Shown: positions 8,568 through 18,181, counted from the first letter of the stretch. The stretch: 64,000 nucleotides of DNA from Photobacterium aquae (GCF_001029445.1 NZ_LDOT01000023.1:62001-126000), one strand, 5' to 3'. Made by a program: numbers and translations. Notes: a model not told the origin generated them from the letters alone.

Positions 8568-9479
8568 TTAGGCTGAGGCTTTTAGTGAACGTTTTTTTTC
8601 TGCACCGCGAAGCATGGCATGAATAAGCTCATTGGCCTCAAACTTTGTTAGTGCTTCATTCGCACCGACTTGATGAGCTTGAGAGACGCTAATTTCACTC
8701 GACAATGATGTGTGAAGAATAATATAGGCATCTCGGAGTTTAATGTTGTTCTGCACTTCGAAGGCTAATTCGTAGCCATCCAGTCCCGGCATTTCGATGT
8801 CGCTGACGAGAATATCAAAGGGTGATTTAGCATCGGCGGCATGGGTCAGCATATCGAGGGCATCTTGCCCATTGGTGGCAATAAAGTATGGGATTGAGAT
8901 GCTATCGAGTGCTTGCGATAACTGTTTGCGCGCAACGGCTGAATCATCAACAAGCAATATCTTCAGTGGTCGCAACGTCTCACGTTGGATATCCGTGAGT
9001 ATAGGTTGCAGGCTGCTTGGATCGTCAGGGAATACTTTTGAGAGTAGTAATTCTACATCAAGCAGTTGGATCAGTTGGTTCTCGACGGTGGTGACACCGG
9101 TGACAAAAATATTTTGGCCCAGAGTGCGAGGTGGTGCCTCAATATTGTGCCAATTACATTCGATGATCTTATCGATTCCCCGAACCAAAAAGCCAACAAG
9201 CATACGGCGGCAGTCAGTGACCACAATAAAACATTGTTCCAATTCACTGGCAGTCAATGGTGGGTAACCGACGGCTTTAGCCATATCGATAACCGGGATG
9301 GTATTTCCGCGTAAGCTAGTGGCACCCAATACCGTTGGGTGAGAGTGAGGAATAGCGGTGAGCGAGGTATAAGGAACGATCTCTTTAACTTTGAGTGTGC
9401 CTATCGCAAACCGTTGCAGAGCTGTGAGCCGAAAAAGCAGCATCCCTTGTGATTGGTTCGTCGCATTTTTTAACATCAA
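8568..9479 (-). CDS. cheV: CheV, CheW-receiver chemotaxis coupling protein
   Basis: 303 aa. Residues about 10-160 form a CheW-like domain (MLLFRLTALQRFAIGTLKVK, LGATSLRGNTIPVIDMAKA) that couples chemoreceptors to CheA. Residues about 175-295 form a receiver domain (LKILLVDDSAVARKQL) with phospho-acceptor Asp227 in ILVSDIEMPGLDGYE and a conserved Lys in ALTKFEANEL. This domain order and length are those of CheV. It is a stand-alone gene here, separate from any che operon, which is common for the several cheV copies in Vibrionaceae. Confidence 0.92.
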   Translation of the reverse strand: MMLKNATNQSQGMLLFRLTALQRFAIGTLKVKEIVPYTSLTAIPHSHPTVLGATSLRGNTIPVIDMAKAVGYPPLTASELEQCFIVVTDCRRMLVGFLVRGIDKIIECNWHNIEAPPRTLGQNIFVTGVTTVENQLIQLLDVELLLSKVFPDDPSSLQPILTDIQRETLRPLKILLVDDSAVARKQLSQALDSISIPYFIATNGQDALDMLTHAADAKSPFDILVSDIEMPGLDGYELAFEVQNNIKLRDAYIILHTSLSSEISVSQAHQVGANEALTKFEANELIHAMLRGAEKKRSLKASA

Positions 9480-9957
9480 GTCTATCCGTATTGCGAAGTC
9501 ATAGCGCGTAGTTTATCTATATATGGCGGCGGTGCGAAGCCTTACCCGTAATATTTGGTAATTTATTGATCTTGTGCAGGAAATAATTAGATTCCACATT
9601 ATCGGCATCGCTATATTTCTCACAGTTTAAGGGATGAATAATTAACGTTTATCCTCTTTGTCGAAAGTTATCAAAAATAAAGGATTGGCTAAAGGAAAAA
9701 GGTCATAAATGGGCCATATTTTTTTATGCGTCATTTCGGTTAATCCTTGCTGATGAGGGAGAATTTTGAACCGAGAGCTAATTCCGCTGGATTTTTCACA
9801 CCGTTGTTACATCCCTTTTTTGCACCGTTTTCAAAAATGGTCACGCTCTCTTCGCGAAACAAAAAAACTTGGCTAACACTAGGTGTGCTCGAGTGAGCTA
9901 ACAACTAGTAAGCATCATTCTTATCGACATTATTTCAACCATTACGTGGAGTAAAAA
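9480..9957. other. Long regulatory region upstream of the chitinase gene
   Basis: 478 bp without an ORF. It must carry the promoters of cheV (minus) and the chitinase (plus). The only site I can place firmly is the chitinase ribosome site GTGGAG at about 9943-9948. I looked for a good CRP-type palindrome and did not find a convincing one. Confidence 0.4.
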
Positions 9958-12363
9958 ATGCATAAGGGATTACATCTTAGCAAGATAGCAGCCGCTATGG
10001 CTGTTACGCTGATGGCAGGGATGTCTACACAGACAATTGCTGCACCAACCCATGACAAGCAAGTTATCGGTTACATTACCCAGTGGGAAGCATGGAAAGG
10101 CACCGACGCGGGTTTCAGTGTGAAAGGTGAAGCAACTCACCTGAACGTAGATATGGATATTTACTCGATCCTAAACTTCTCGTTCTTCGGCGTTGCAAAA
10201 GATGGTTCGTTACACAGTGGCGATTTGCGTAACAAAAATATCTACCAGCCTAACTCTGTTCAGGAGCCTGGTCCGCTTCTTCACCCAGATGTTTACTCTA
10301 GCTGGGATCTACACATTCTATGGGGTGAACTAGAGTACGTTCATGAGTACCCAGGAAACGAACCGTGGCAAGCAGACTTGCTGGCAAAAGTTCAGGCACA
10401 AGGTTTTGTTAAAGATGGCCGTGGTTGGAAACATGAACCAACAGGCGTAACTGGCCAGATGCCTATTCCGCTTAAGAAAGAAGGCGGTGCACCTGGTTTG
10501 ATCGACCTTGCTGATCAGAAAGGCGTTAAGGTGATGGCATCTATCGGTGGTTGGAGTATGTCCAAGCACTTCCCAGAAATGGCTGCCGATCCGGTTAAGA
10601 AAGAGCGCTTCCTGAAAGATGTAGACCGTTTGATGGCGTTGGGTTTCCACGGTATCGATATTGACTGGGAATACCCAGGTTCAGGCGGTATGAACTTCTC
10701 CGGTACTGACGCTGACTATGCAAACTTTGAGCAGTTGATGGATGATATCCGTAAGCGTATTGGTCCAGACAAGCTACTAACGGCTGCATTCAAGGCTGTT
10801 CCAGCGGCACTTGAAGGCTTCAACTGGGAGCGTCTGTCTAAGTCGATGGACTACTTCAACATGATGACTTACGACCTGAATGGTGGTTGGTCTAATGTTG
10901 CGGGTCACAACTCACCGTTGTACCCATATCCAGAAGAAGAGTTTGAAGGTTTGAACCTTGATACACTGAAGAACTGGATGGTTAATGTTCGTGGTATCCC
11001 TGCGCATCAGATCAACTTTGGTGCTGCATTCTACGGCCGTGGTGTTCAGACTACAGAGTCAACTGCTTATCTTGGTGCGCCAACAGACAAGCGTAACGTG
11101 AACTTCTCAGTTGATGGTCCGACACTTTCAGCGGTTGACTTGGACAACTGGAAAGCATTCGAAGGCCAGCCTAACTACAACTACCTGAAGAAGCAGACTG
11201 GCTGGGAGCACATGTGGGACGCTAACGCAGAAGTTCCTTATGCTGTTAAAGGCAAGTACTTCTTGAGCTATGACGATCCTGCGTCAATCCGCAAGAAAGC
11301 TGAGTACATCCGCGACAATAACCTAGGTGGTATTATTGTTTGGCAGGTACACGGTGATATCGAGTGTAAAGGTCAATTCATCAACCACGGCACCAAGCTT
11401 AAAGAGTGTACAAACCTAAGCTCGCCATTGGCTGAAGAGATCGACAAGGCATTCAGTGCTAACACTGGCCCTGTAAACCAAGCACCAGTTCTGACTGTTC
11501 CTGCTGCACAGACTGTAGAAGCAAGCAAAGTGATCAGCTTTGAGGTTTCAGCAACGGATGCAGAAGGCGATGCTCTGAGCTTCACCGTGTCTAACAATGC
11601 AACTATTACCGATAATGGTAATGGCAAGGCGACCGTAACGTTCAAGGCTCCAGCTACTGATGTCGATCTGCAAGAAACAATTACTGTAACTGTTTCTGAT
11701 GGCAAGAAGAAAGCGACGAAGACAGTTGTTGTGAATGTTAAAGCTGTTGCAGGCCCAGGGCCAAACCCTGGTGATAACACTGCGCCAGTCCTGACTGCAC
11801 CAGCAACTGCAACTGTTGATAGCGGTAAGACTGTTGTTATTTCTGTATCTGCTAAAGATGCAGAAGGTGACAAGCTAACTTATTCTGCTTCTGCAGGTAC
11901 GGTAGCCGCTACAGCAAACGGCGCTGAAATCACATTTACAGCACCGACTGTAACTGCTGATGAAGTGGTTAACGTTGTTGTGACAGTAACTGATGGCAAG
12001 CTAACTGACGAAGCAACTGTTGCTGTAACAGTGAAAGCTTCGGAAGTGGGTGGCAATACATGGGATCCAAACAAGGTTTACCATGCTGGTGATACCGTTG
12101 TATTTGATGGCGTAACTTATACGGCTAAGTGGTGGACTAAGGGCGAACAGCCTGGAACCAGCGCTGTATGGGAAGCTAAAGATGGCGGCACTGGCCCAGG
12201 TACTGGTCCTGGCGAAGGTGGCGGTACAGGTAGTGACTGGTCAGCAGATAGCGTTTACAACAGCGGCGACGAAGTTGTATTTAACGGTGAAAAGTACCGT
12301 GCTAAATGGTGGAACCAAGGTGAACAACCTGGACAGCAGTGGGGTGCTTGGGAAAAGATCTAA
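9958..12363 (+). CDS. secreted GH18 chitinase with two Ig/PKD-like and two carbohydrate-binding modules
   Basis: 801 aa. The signal peptide is about residues 1-28 (MSTQTIAA end). The GH18 catalytic domain spans about 32-490, with KVMASIGGWSMSKHFPEMA and the catalytic-site stretch HGIDIDWEYPG (Glu238 the acid/base). The first Asp of the usual DxxDxDxE motif reads His here. Two Ig-like/cadherin-type repeats follow (NQAPVLTVPAAQTVEASKV and NTAPVLTAPATATVDSGKT, each with ATDAEGD or AKDAEGD). Then come two ChiC-type CBM5/12 chitin-binding modules (WDPNKVYHAGDTVVFDGVTY and WSADSVYNSGDEVVFNGEKY) joined by a Gly/Pro/Thr linker. It degrades chitin outside the cell. Start ATG 9958 has GGAG upstream, and a terminator follows. 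Similar in layout to V. cholerae ChiA-type enzymes. Confidence 0.93.
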   Translation: MHKGLHLSKIAAAMAVTLMAGMSTQTIAAPTHDKQVIGYITQWEAWKGTDAGFSVKGEATHLNVDMDIYSILNFSFFGVAKDGSLHSGDLRNKNIYQPNSVQEPGPLLHPDVYSSWDLHILWGELEYVHEYPGNEPWQADLLAKVQAQGFVKDGRGWKHEPTGVTGQMPIPLKKEGGAPGLIDLADQKGVKVMASIGGWSMSKHFPEMAADPVKKERFLKDVDRLMALGFHGIDIDWEYPGSGGMNFSGTDADYANFEQLMDDIRKRIGPDKLLTAAFKAVPAALEGFNWERLSKSMDYFNMMTYDLNGGWSNVAGHNSPLYPYPEEEFEGLNLDTLKNWMVNVRGIPAHQINFGAAFYGRGVQTTESTAYLGAPTDKRNVNFSVDGPTLSAVDLDNWKAFEGQPNYNYLKKQTGWEHMWDANAEVPYAVKGKYFLSYDDPASIRKKAEYIRDNNLGGIIVWQVHGDIECKGQFINHGTKLKECTNLSSPLAEEIDKAFSANTGPVNQAPVLTVPAAQTVEASKVISFEVSATDAEGDALSFTVSNNATITDNGNGKATVTFKAPATDVDLQETITVTVSDGKKKATKTVVVNVKAVAGPGPNPGDNTAPVLTAPATATVDSGKTVVISVSAKDAEGDKLTYSASAGTVAATANGAEITFTAPTVTADEVVNVVVTVTDGKLTDEATVAVTVKASEVGGNTWDPNKVYHAGDTVVFDGVTYTAKWWTKGEQPGTSAVWEAKDGGTGPGTGPGEGGGTGSDWSADSVYNSGDEVVFNGEKYRAKWWNQGEQPGQQWGAWEKI

Positions 12364-12390
12364 TCCCAAGTTCTGACTGATATCCTTCGA

Positions 12391-12418
12391 AGCCCGGTGA
12401 TATTCACCGGGCTTTTTT
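12391..12418 (+). terminator. Rho-independent terminator after chitinase
   Basis: AGCCCGGTGA TAT TCACCGGGCT followed by TTTTT: a 10-bp GC-rich stem 27 bases after the stop. Confidence 0.92.
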
Positions 12419-12483
12419 CATCTTTGTGAGATGGCGCTATAGTTATATAGACGCTAAGTCAGTAACTGGGTAGGTAGACGGAT

Positions 12484-12663
12484 ATGGAACTACGTAATAA
12501 AACAGGTGAAGTTGCTAAATTAGCTGACAACCTGACATTGAAAGAGGTCGTTGATATGGGGTTCTCAATCGATATCTGCGATGAAGCTTACGATCCAAAA
12601 GAACACTGGCAGGTGAGTGGGAAAGGAGCGAAGCAAAAAGCTGGAGAGTATCCTGAAAATTAA
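12484..12663 (+). CDS. small hypothetical protein, 59 aa
   Basis: The ATG at 12484 opens 59 codons to TAA 12661-12663, with a short AGG-containing leader (GGTAGGTAGACGGAT). The product starts MELRNKTGEVAKLADNLTLK and contains EVVDMGFSIDICDEAYDPKEHW and a Lys/Gly-rich end. It is soluble, with no signal peptide and a single cysteine. It has the amino-acid composition of a real protein and sits between a terminator and a lipoprotein gene. No family recognised. Confidence 0.55.
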   Translation: MELRNKTGEVAKLADNLTLKEVVDMGFSIDICDEAYDPKEHWQVSGKGAKQKAGEYPEN

Positions 12664-12916
12664 AGCGAGCTATTACTAACCCCAAGCAATGTCAATCCGT
12701 TCGCTATCTGAATTTTGTACATTGAGGTTGCTTGGGTATCCGAGCCTTTGAATGATTCCTGCCTTTCTTCTTAATTGTAAATCTCCCTTTTCGGAACAAA
12801 TTCCACCAAAATAATTGTTAATATTTTGCTCTGGTTTTGATCGTTAATTGTAGGTTTGGTGTATACGTTATTATGCGCCCGTGTGCCTATAATTAATGAA
12901 AAAGGGAGGAAGAGTG

Positions 12917-13762
12917 ATGAGAAAGTGGATACTGATCTTGACGCTGTTACTTTCTGGCTGTGCTAACAGTCTGTTCTTTTCTCCGGCAATTATCACGGAA
13001 CCGCCACCCTCATTCTCTATGCTTTCTTCTCGCTCTGGCAACAACATAGCCTACCAGTGGTTGCCTAGCCAAACCCGTGACGTAAAAGGTGCTGTTATTC
13101 ATTTTCATGGCAACAGTGGCCATATGGGGAAAACCCAGGAAAAAGTTGATTGGCTTACCGAGCATGGTTTCCATGTGATGGTATTTGATTATTCTGGGTT
13201 TGGTGCGTCTTCAGGGGGGGCGACGGATCAAGCCGTTTATTACGATGCCATAACGGTGTTGGAGTATGCTCGAACAGTAAAAATGACAAACGATATTCCG
13301 ATTTATGTTGTGGCAACATCAACTGGCGGGAACATATTTTTACGTGCATTGGTCGATGCTCCTGATTCCGTTGACGGCATTGTGATCGATTCTTCATTTA
13401 CGAGTTATATTGACACGGCTGAGTATGTGGTCGAGCAGGGGGTACTTGGTCGGTGGTACAGTTGGATAGCCGGTGTTGTGATGCGAGATACCTACTCGTC
13501 TAATCAGGTTATCGAAGAGCTTGTCGTCGAGGTACCTACGTTAGTGATGCATTGTGAGCAAGATGCCGTCGTTCCCATTACTGCTGGGAGAGAGCTATTT
13601 TCGCAGCTCCAGGCAAAAGACAAGGTTTTCTGGCAACTTAAGGATTGTGCGCATGCCAGAGGGATGACGAAAGCGTACCCTGAAAATCAGCGTAATATCC
13701 TTACTTGGTTGGGAGAGGGAGCCACCTCGATAGGTGAGGTGGCAGCCAATATGCGGTTTTGA
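12917..13762 (+). CDS. lipoprotein alpha/beta hydrolase (Bem46/YfhR-like)
   Basis: 281 aa from ATG 12917, which has GGAGGA at 12905-12910. The ATG at 12896 would overlap that site. The N-terminus MRKWILILTLLLSGCANS is a lipoprotein signal with lipobox LSGC. The hydrolase core shows the oxyanion stretch IHFHGNSGHMG, the nucleophile elbow ATSTGGN (Ser in T-S-T-G-G), a downstream Asp in MHCEQDAVVP and a His in DCAHARGM. This complete triad fits the Bem46/YfhR type of serine hydrolases. The substrate is unknown. Convergent with the methyltransferase gene, ten bases apart. Confidence 0.85.
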   Translation: MRKWILILTLLLSGCANSLFFSPAIITEPPPSFSMLSSRSGNNIAYQWLPSQTRDVKGAVIHFHGNSGHMGKTQEKVDWLTEHGFHVMVFDYSGFGASSGGATDQAVYYDAITVLEYARTVKMTNDIPIYVVATSTGGNIFLRALVDAPDSVDGIVIDSSFTSYIDTAEYVVEQGVLGRWYSWIAGVVMRDTYSSNQVIEELVVEVPTLVMHCEQDAVVPITAGRELFSQLQAKDKVFWQLKDCAHARGMTKAYPENQRNILTWLGEGATSIGEVAANMRF

Positions 13763-13772
13763 GGAGGCGTGA

Positions 13773-14840
13773 TTACGCTGCACGTAGCTCTAGTAAGGTA
13801 TGACCAAGACCAATGTCATCAGTGCGGGTCGCGACTTCGAAGCCTGCTGCTGCAACAATTTCAAGGAAGTCTTCACTGCGGTAAAAACGGCTGTTGCCAT
13901 TTGCTAGGCAAGTAAAGTAGAGAGATGTTGCATTTAAGCTGAATGCTGCTGCGTCATAGCGTTGGGCATCCCAAAATAGTTCCAGTACGTACACTCGAGC
14001 ATCATCACTCATGGCGGCGCGAACGCGTTTGAGGATGCTGAGAATTTCCATTGGCGAGAAACAATCTAGGAACTGGCTCATCCACCAGATGTCAGCTCCT
14101 TGTGGTAATGGCTGGTTTTGGTCAAGCATATTGGCAGGGTAGCCGTTGATGCGGTCCGCAAAACCATTGGCTTGTGCATTTGCCATCGCCATTTCAATTT
14201 GCTGTGGCAAATCGATGATTGTCATTTCAACATCATTGTCGTACTGACAGCATTGAAGCGACCATTTACCCGTGTTGCCGCCGATATCAAAGATTTTTTT
14301 AGGTTTAGACTGGAAGATACGCTCAAGCAGAATAGGGAAGGAGCGATCTGAGTAGAAATGGTCGAATTCAAACCAGCTCTGCTTGGCTTTTTCCGGCAAT
14401 TGGGATAGGCCTTCATAGATAGTTGGCCATGGACCAAGCTCTTTCAGACCAGCAGGCGTACCTTCCTTGATGGCTTCTGTCAGGTGCATCATCGCTGCGT
14501 AACAGACATCAGCAGTGAAATCGAGATTGGCGCGTGTCATGCCATCATTGTTCAAGAAATACCCCAAGTTGGCCAACACATAATTAGGGTTGTGCCAAAT
14601 GACGATATGTGCGCTTAAGGCCATATCAAGCAGGACTTTGACGCCGTATTCCGATACGCCGGTTTTTTCTGCAATTTCACTCGCTGCCAAACCGATTTTT
14701 CCTGCGTCATCAAGTACCGACAGTATTCCTAAATCACGTAAAGTACGTGCTGTATGGAAGACGATTGGGGCAAATGCGATTTTTTGCGCTTCGGTTTTTG
14801 CTTCTAGAGCATTGAATGGATCGGTTTGATATGATGTCAC
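13773..14840 (-). CDS. SAM-dependent O-methyltransferase of the aryl polyene locus
   Basis: Methyltransferase with an N-terminal winged-helix dimerisation domain (LAASEIAEKTGVSEYGVKVL) and a C-terminal Rossmann domain (KKIFDIGGNTGKWSLQC as SAM motif I, then VEMTIIDLPQQ as the acidic loop). The frame is open back to 14930, but a GTG at 14840 with GGAA six bases upstream starts at TSYQTDPFNALEAKTEAQ, where homologues seem to begin, giving about 355 aa. In APE clusters a methyltransferase modifies the aryl head group. Here it is divergent from the main operon across about 640 bp instead of being inside it. Assignment as the APE methyltransferase is by context. Confidence 0.8.
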   Translation of the reverse strand: MTSYQTDPFNALEAKTEAQKIAFAPIVFHTARTLRDLGILSVLDDAGKIGLAASEIAEKTGVSEYGVKVLLDMALSAHIVIWHNPNYVLANLGYFLNNDGMTRANLDFTADVCYAAMMHLTEAIKEGTPAGLKELGPWPTIYEGLSQLPEKAKQSWFEFDHFYSDRSFPILLERIFQSKPKKIFDIGGNTGKWSLQCCQYDNDVEMTIIDLPQQIEMAMANAQANGFADRINGYPANMLDQNQPLPQGADIWWMSQFLDCFSPMEILSILKRVRAAMSDDARVYVLELFWDAQRYDAAAFSLNATSLYFTCLANGNSRFYRSEDFLEIVAAAGFEVATRTDDIGLGHTLLELRAA

Positions 14841-15483
14841 AAGAAATTCCAACTTTTGAGTGGATAGATCATTAGAAATGATCCTCGTTTGTTTGGAGCC
14901 TATTCTGTATAAAACCCTAAGGTGTTTCAAGTAAAGAAGGGATTTGTTTAGTCTTTCATGTGGCTAGAAGAGGGATAATCTAAAAATAGATGTAAAACTT
15001 CTTTATAAGCAGTAACTTTGCTAAATAATAGAATATGGAAATATATAAAACATTAGGCGAGATTTATATTTCTCAGGTATATATTGTATCAAGTAAAGGT
15101 ATACGACTGTTTGTATATTTCATGTCTTCATCAAATATGTTATTGGTGAATTATATAAGTAACAACTCAGCGATCAATCTGTACACTGTTCTGTTTGTGT
15201 TTTGGCAGGGAGTTGAAAATAATATATTTTCTGAATTGATATTAGCACCAAAGTCGAAACTTACCCGCTGTGCCCTTTGATATCAATGCGTTATGTGGTT
15301 GGCTTATTTGATGGAAATCAGGGTAAGGTTGATGCTAAGTATTTGTTGTTTGGAAAGTAAACGCCAAAATGTGAAGTTTGTTGAAAAATTAGTCTAATTG
15401 AACTCGAGTTTTAATATTTGATACCAAAAGTCTAAAATTAATATTATCCTAGCCCGATTGGATAGAAGCGAGATGCTGGGAAT
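14841..15483. other. AT-rich divergent regulatory region of the aryl polyene locus
   Basis: 643 bp between the divergent methyltransferase and the apeC operon start. It should hold promoters in both directions. A direct repeat AGTCTAA occurs at 15391-15397 and 15429-15435 just before the operon. An 81-codon frame at 15035-15280 lacks a ribosome site and looks like chance. No RNA element recognised. Confidence 0.45.
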
Positions 15484-16239
15484 ATGTCAGGTAGTCATCA
15501 GTTAACGACTAAACGAATGAATAAAATAAGATTCAATATTGACTGCTGGCAAGCATTATCGCCAGGTCTGTTGACGAAAAGTGACTGGCAGGTATGGGCA
15601 GCAAATAATCACGTTTGGCCCCAGCAACTTGATGGCACACCTGCAAATCATATTCCACCGATGCAGCGAAGAAGAATGAGCTCGCTAAGCAAGTTAGCGA
15701 TTCAGACTGCGATTGAGTTGGTTAACGGTAGCCAAATAGATTTCATTATTTTCTCTAGTCGCCATGGAGAGTTGCAACGCACGGTTAGCTTGTTGAGCGA
15801 TATTCTTAGTGGCGAAGACGCATCGCCAACGGCTTTTTCGCAATCAGTGCATAATACGGCTGCGGGGCTCTATACCATAGTGACCAAGCAGGCAGTACCG
15901 GTGACATCCTTGGGGAGCGGCGATCAAACATTGCATTCAGCATTGATTGAAGCTGCCGCTTATCTATCTGAAAACCCTGAACATCGTATATTAGTTGTGG
16001 ATTTTGACGAGCCGCTTCCTGCGCCTTATTGCCAATTTGAAACCGGGCTGTATCAGCCTTATGCGTTGGGACTGGTGCTTTCAAGCGGAGACAATTGTCA
16101 GATTTCGTGGAGTAAGTCAGAAACTGACGTTGTGGTAGATATGCCGCACGCCTTTGAGGTCGTGAGTAATTTTGTGAGCAAACAGTCTGCCTGGACAGTG
16201 GTCGGGAAGCGAACCCAGTGGCAGTGGGAATGTGAGTGA
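15484..16239 (+). CDS. apeC: ApeC, beta-ketoacyl synthase chain-length-factor-like protein
   Basis: 251 aa, far shorter than a full ketosynthase (about 410). The thiolase-like N-terminal pattern is recognisable (LSKLAIQTAIELVNGSQIDF, FSSRHGELQRTVSLLSDIL, FSQSVHNTAAGLYTI), but the nucleophilic Cys position reads TSLGSGDQT, so it is catalytically dead. In aryl polyene systems this protein pairs with the active KS (ApeO) as a chain-length factor. It is the first gene of the operon. ATG 15484 is used; an ATG at 15517 (MNKIRFNIDCW) is a serious alternative and begins closer to the conserved part. Confidence 0.82.
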   Translation: MSGSHQLTTKRMNKIRFNIDCWQALSPGLLTKSDWQVWAANNHVWPQQLDGTPANHIPPMQRRRMSSLSKLAIQTAIELVNGSQIDFIIFSSRHGELQRTVSLLSDILSGEDASPTAFSQSVHNTAAGLYTIVTKQAVPVTSLGSGDQTLHSALIEAAAYLSENPEHRILVVDFDEPLPAPYCQFETGLYQPYALGLVLSSGDNCQISWSKSETDVVVDMPHAFEVVSNFVSKQSAWTVVGKRTQWQWECE

Positions 16240-17052
16240 ATGGAACAGCGAGCTGTGAGCCGAATGAGTCTGTGGCGGCAAGGAGTTCGCCAATTAGATA
16301 AATGCTGGCGCGTTTTCGCAACGGGTTTGTGTTTTAGTATTTTTGGGGCTGGTGCGCTGGGATTGACCTTCGTGGCTATTCCGCTTATCGGCTTGCAATC
16401 GAAACAAGAAAGAGAAAGGGAAAAGGCTGTACAACACGCAATACAACGCGCTTTTAATTGGTTTTGTCAGATGATGCGCTTTTCCGGCGCGATTGACTAT
16501 AAAATCGTTGGTGCGGAAACCCTCCGTTCAGATCGTGCCTGCCTGATAGTCGCCAATCACCCAAGCCTTATTGATTATGTATTGATTGGGTCGTGTCTGC
16601 CGCATTGTGACTGTCTGGTGAAAGCGGCTATTTGGCATAATCCATTTATGAAAGGGGTTGTCAAAGCTGCGGGGTATATCCCTAATACCGATCCTGAAAG
16701 CCTGCTTGAAAATTGTAGTCACCGGTTAAATGATGGCAATGTATTGCTGGTTTTCCCTGAAGGGACACGCACAACGCCGGGGGTGGAGCCTACGTTACAG
16801 CGTGGTGCTGCGCAAATCGCGGTACGTACCGGGATGGATGTGCGTGTAGTACATATCACGGTAAGCCCTGATTTCTTGACCAAACAGAAAAAATGGTATC
16901 AGGTTCCGGATACAAAGCCTTTTTTCCTTGTCGAGGTTAAAGATAAAATCGACATTAACGGTTTTATTGCGAATTCTGATTCACTATCGGCTGCAGCAAG
17001 GCAGCTTAATCAACATTTGGCAGACGTGATATTTCCGGCCAAAGAACATTAA
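16240..17052 (+). CDS. apeD: ApeD, lysophospholipid acyltransferase-like (PlsC family)
   Basis: 270 aa. It has a hydrophobic N-terminal segment (VFATGLCFSIFGAGALGLTF) and a PlsC domain. The catalytic HX4D motif is seen as NHPSLID, followed by the acceptor-binding FPEGTRTTPG. It is thought to transfer the polyene or a fatty acid onto the lipid anchor at the inner membrane. Its ATG directly abuts the TGA of apeC, so translation is probably coupled. Confidence 0.88.
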   Translation: MEQRAVSRMSLWRQGVRQLDKCWRVFATGLCFSIFGAGALGLTFVAIPLIGLQSKQEREREKAVQHAIQRAFNWFCQMMRFSGAIDYKIVGAETLRSDRACLIVANHPSLIDYVLIGSCLPHCDCLVKAAIWHNPFMKGVVKAAGYIPNTDPESLLENCSHRLNDGNVLLVFPEGTRTTPGVEPTLQRGAAQIAVRTGMDVRVVHITVSPDFLTKQKKWYQVPDTKPFFLVEVKDKIDINGFIANSDSLSAAARQLNQHLADVIFPAKEH

Positions 17053-17078
17053 AATTTAATCCAAATAAGAAGGTTACC

Positions 17079-17336
17079 GTGAAATCATTACAAGACGAAA
17101 TCAAAACACTGATCATCGATGCGCTGAACCTAGAAGATATCACCATTGATGATATCGAAACGGATGCGCCATTATTTGGCGACGGGTTGGGTCTGGACTC
17201 CATTGACGCACTGGAGTTGGGTTTGGCAGTCAAAAAACAATACAATGTCGTCATTGACGCTGATGATGCCAAGGCTCGAGAGCATTTTGCTTCAGTAGCT
17301 AGCCTTGCGGCATTTATCTCTAGTAACAAAGCATAA
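17079..17336 (+). CDS. apeE: ApeE, acyl carrier protein
   Basis: 85 aa ACP starting at GTG 17079 with AAGG upstream. The phosphopantetheine attachment serine lies in GLGLDSIDALELGL. Four-helix ACP length with the expected acidic character. First of two adjacent ACPs; it carries intermediates of the polyene chain. Confidence 0.92.
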   Translation: MKSLQDEIKTLIIDALNLEDITIDDIETDAPLFGDGLGLDSIDALELGLAVKKQYNVVIDADDAKAREHFASVASLAAFISSNKA

Positions 17337-17353
17337 CACTGGATAATTGAATA

Positions 17354-17611
17354 ATGAGTGACGTAAAACGCAGTGACGTTTTTGAGCAGGTAAAGTCTGT
17401 TTTGGTTGAGTTGTTTGAGTTGAACCCTGACGATGTCACCGCTGATGCTAATCTGTACCAAGACCTTGATTTGGATAGTATTGATGCGGTTGATCTAGTT
17501 GTTCACCTTCAAAACGAAACGGGACAAAAAATCAAGCCAGAAGAGTTCAAAGCCGTACGCACTGTTGATGATGTGGTAGATGCGGTAGTCACTCTATTGC
17601 AACAAGCATAA
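17354..17611 (+). CDS. apeF: ApeF, acyl carrier protein
   Basis: 85 aa ACP with the attachment serine in DLDLDSIDAVDLVVHL. It is clearly different in sequence from the ACP just upstream, so the two probably load different groups (starter versus extender, or polyene versus anchor; inference). Its stop codon abuts the start of the next gene. Confidence 0.92.
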   Translation: MSDVKRSDVFEQVKSVLVELFELNPDDVTADANLYQDLDLDSIDAVDLVVHLQNETGQKIKPEEFKAVRTVDDVVDAVVTLLQQA

Positions 17612-18181
17612 ATGAATCGGTTTCTCGCCGTTCTTTCCGCGACTGCGCTGCTTGCATACCCATTTGCGGTGTATTTTGGTTTACACCGCTGGGGGATCGG
17701 CTCAGTCGCCATTTTTTTGGCAGTATTATTCGCACTTCGGGTATTTGTAAGCCGGCAGACTCAGTTGCGAGAACTGCGTAATGTCGCCCTGATCACCGGG
17801 GGGGCTGGTATCTTTTTGGCCGTGCTAGGCAGTGTTTTTAAAGAGCACGGTTGGTTGACGTTTTATCCGGTAATTGTGAACGCGACAATGCTGGTGGTTT
17901 TTGCTTCGAGTCTGACGCAAGAACAAACCTTGGTAGAACGCTTGGCCAGGCTACAGGATCCTGATTTGCCGCCCAGTGGCGTACGCTATACGCGTAAGGT
18001 CACGATTGTCTGGTGTGTCTTTTTTATTGTCAACGGCTTGATAGCTCTTGGAACCTGCTTCGCGCCACTGACTGTGTGGACATGGTACAACGGCATGATT
18101 AGCTATTTGCTGGCTGGTTCGTTGTTTGCCGTAGAATGGTTAGTTCGGCAGAGGGTACAGAGAAAACAAATCAACCAATAA
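17612..18181 (+). CDS. apeG: ApeG, COG4648-type membrane protein
   Basis: 189 aa, very hydrophobic. I count about five to six membrane segments (FLAVLSATALLAYPFAVYFG, SVAIFLAVLFALRVFV, GGAGIFLAVLGSVF and others). It matches the COG4648 family found only in aryl polyene and related clusters. Its biochemical role is not established; a role in membrane assembly or export of the lipid-linked pigment is plausible. ATG 17612 follows the apeF stop with no gap. Confidence 0.85.
   Translation: MNRFLAVLSATALLAYPFAVYFGLHRWGIGSVAIFLAVLFALRVFVSRQTQLRELRNVALITGGAGIFLAVLGSVFKEHGWLTFYPVIVNATMLVVFASSLTQEQTLVERLARLQDPDLPPSGVRYTRKVTIVWCVFFIVNGLIALGTCFAPLTVWTWYNGMISYLLAGSLFAVEWLVRQRVQRKQINQ

Noticed and set aside
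9480..9957. CRP-type palindrome upstream of the chitinase
   Set aside because: Expected from biology, but no good TGTGA-N6-TCACA match is present.
13721..13743. Inverted repeat GCCACCTC/GAGGTGGC near the hydrolase stop
   Set aside because: It lies inside the coding sequence and has no U-run; not called a terminator.
15035..15280. 81-codon frame between the methyltransferase and apeC
   Set aside because: It has no ribosome binding site, an AT-rich composition and no family pattern, and lies in the regulatory gap.
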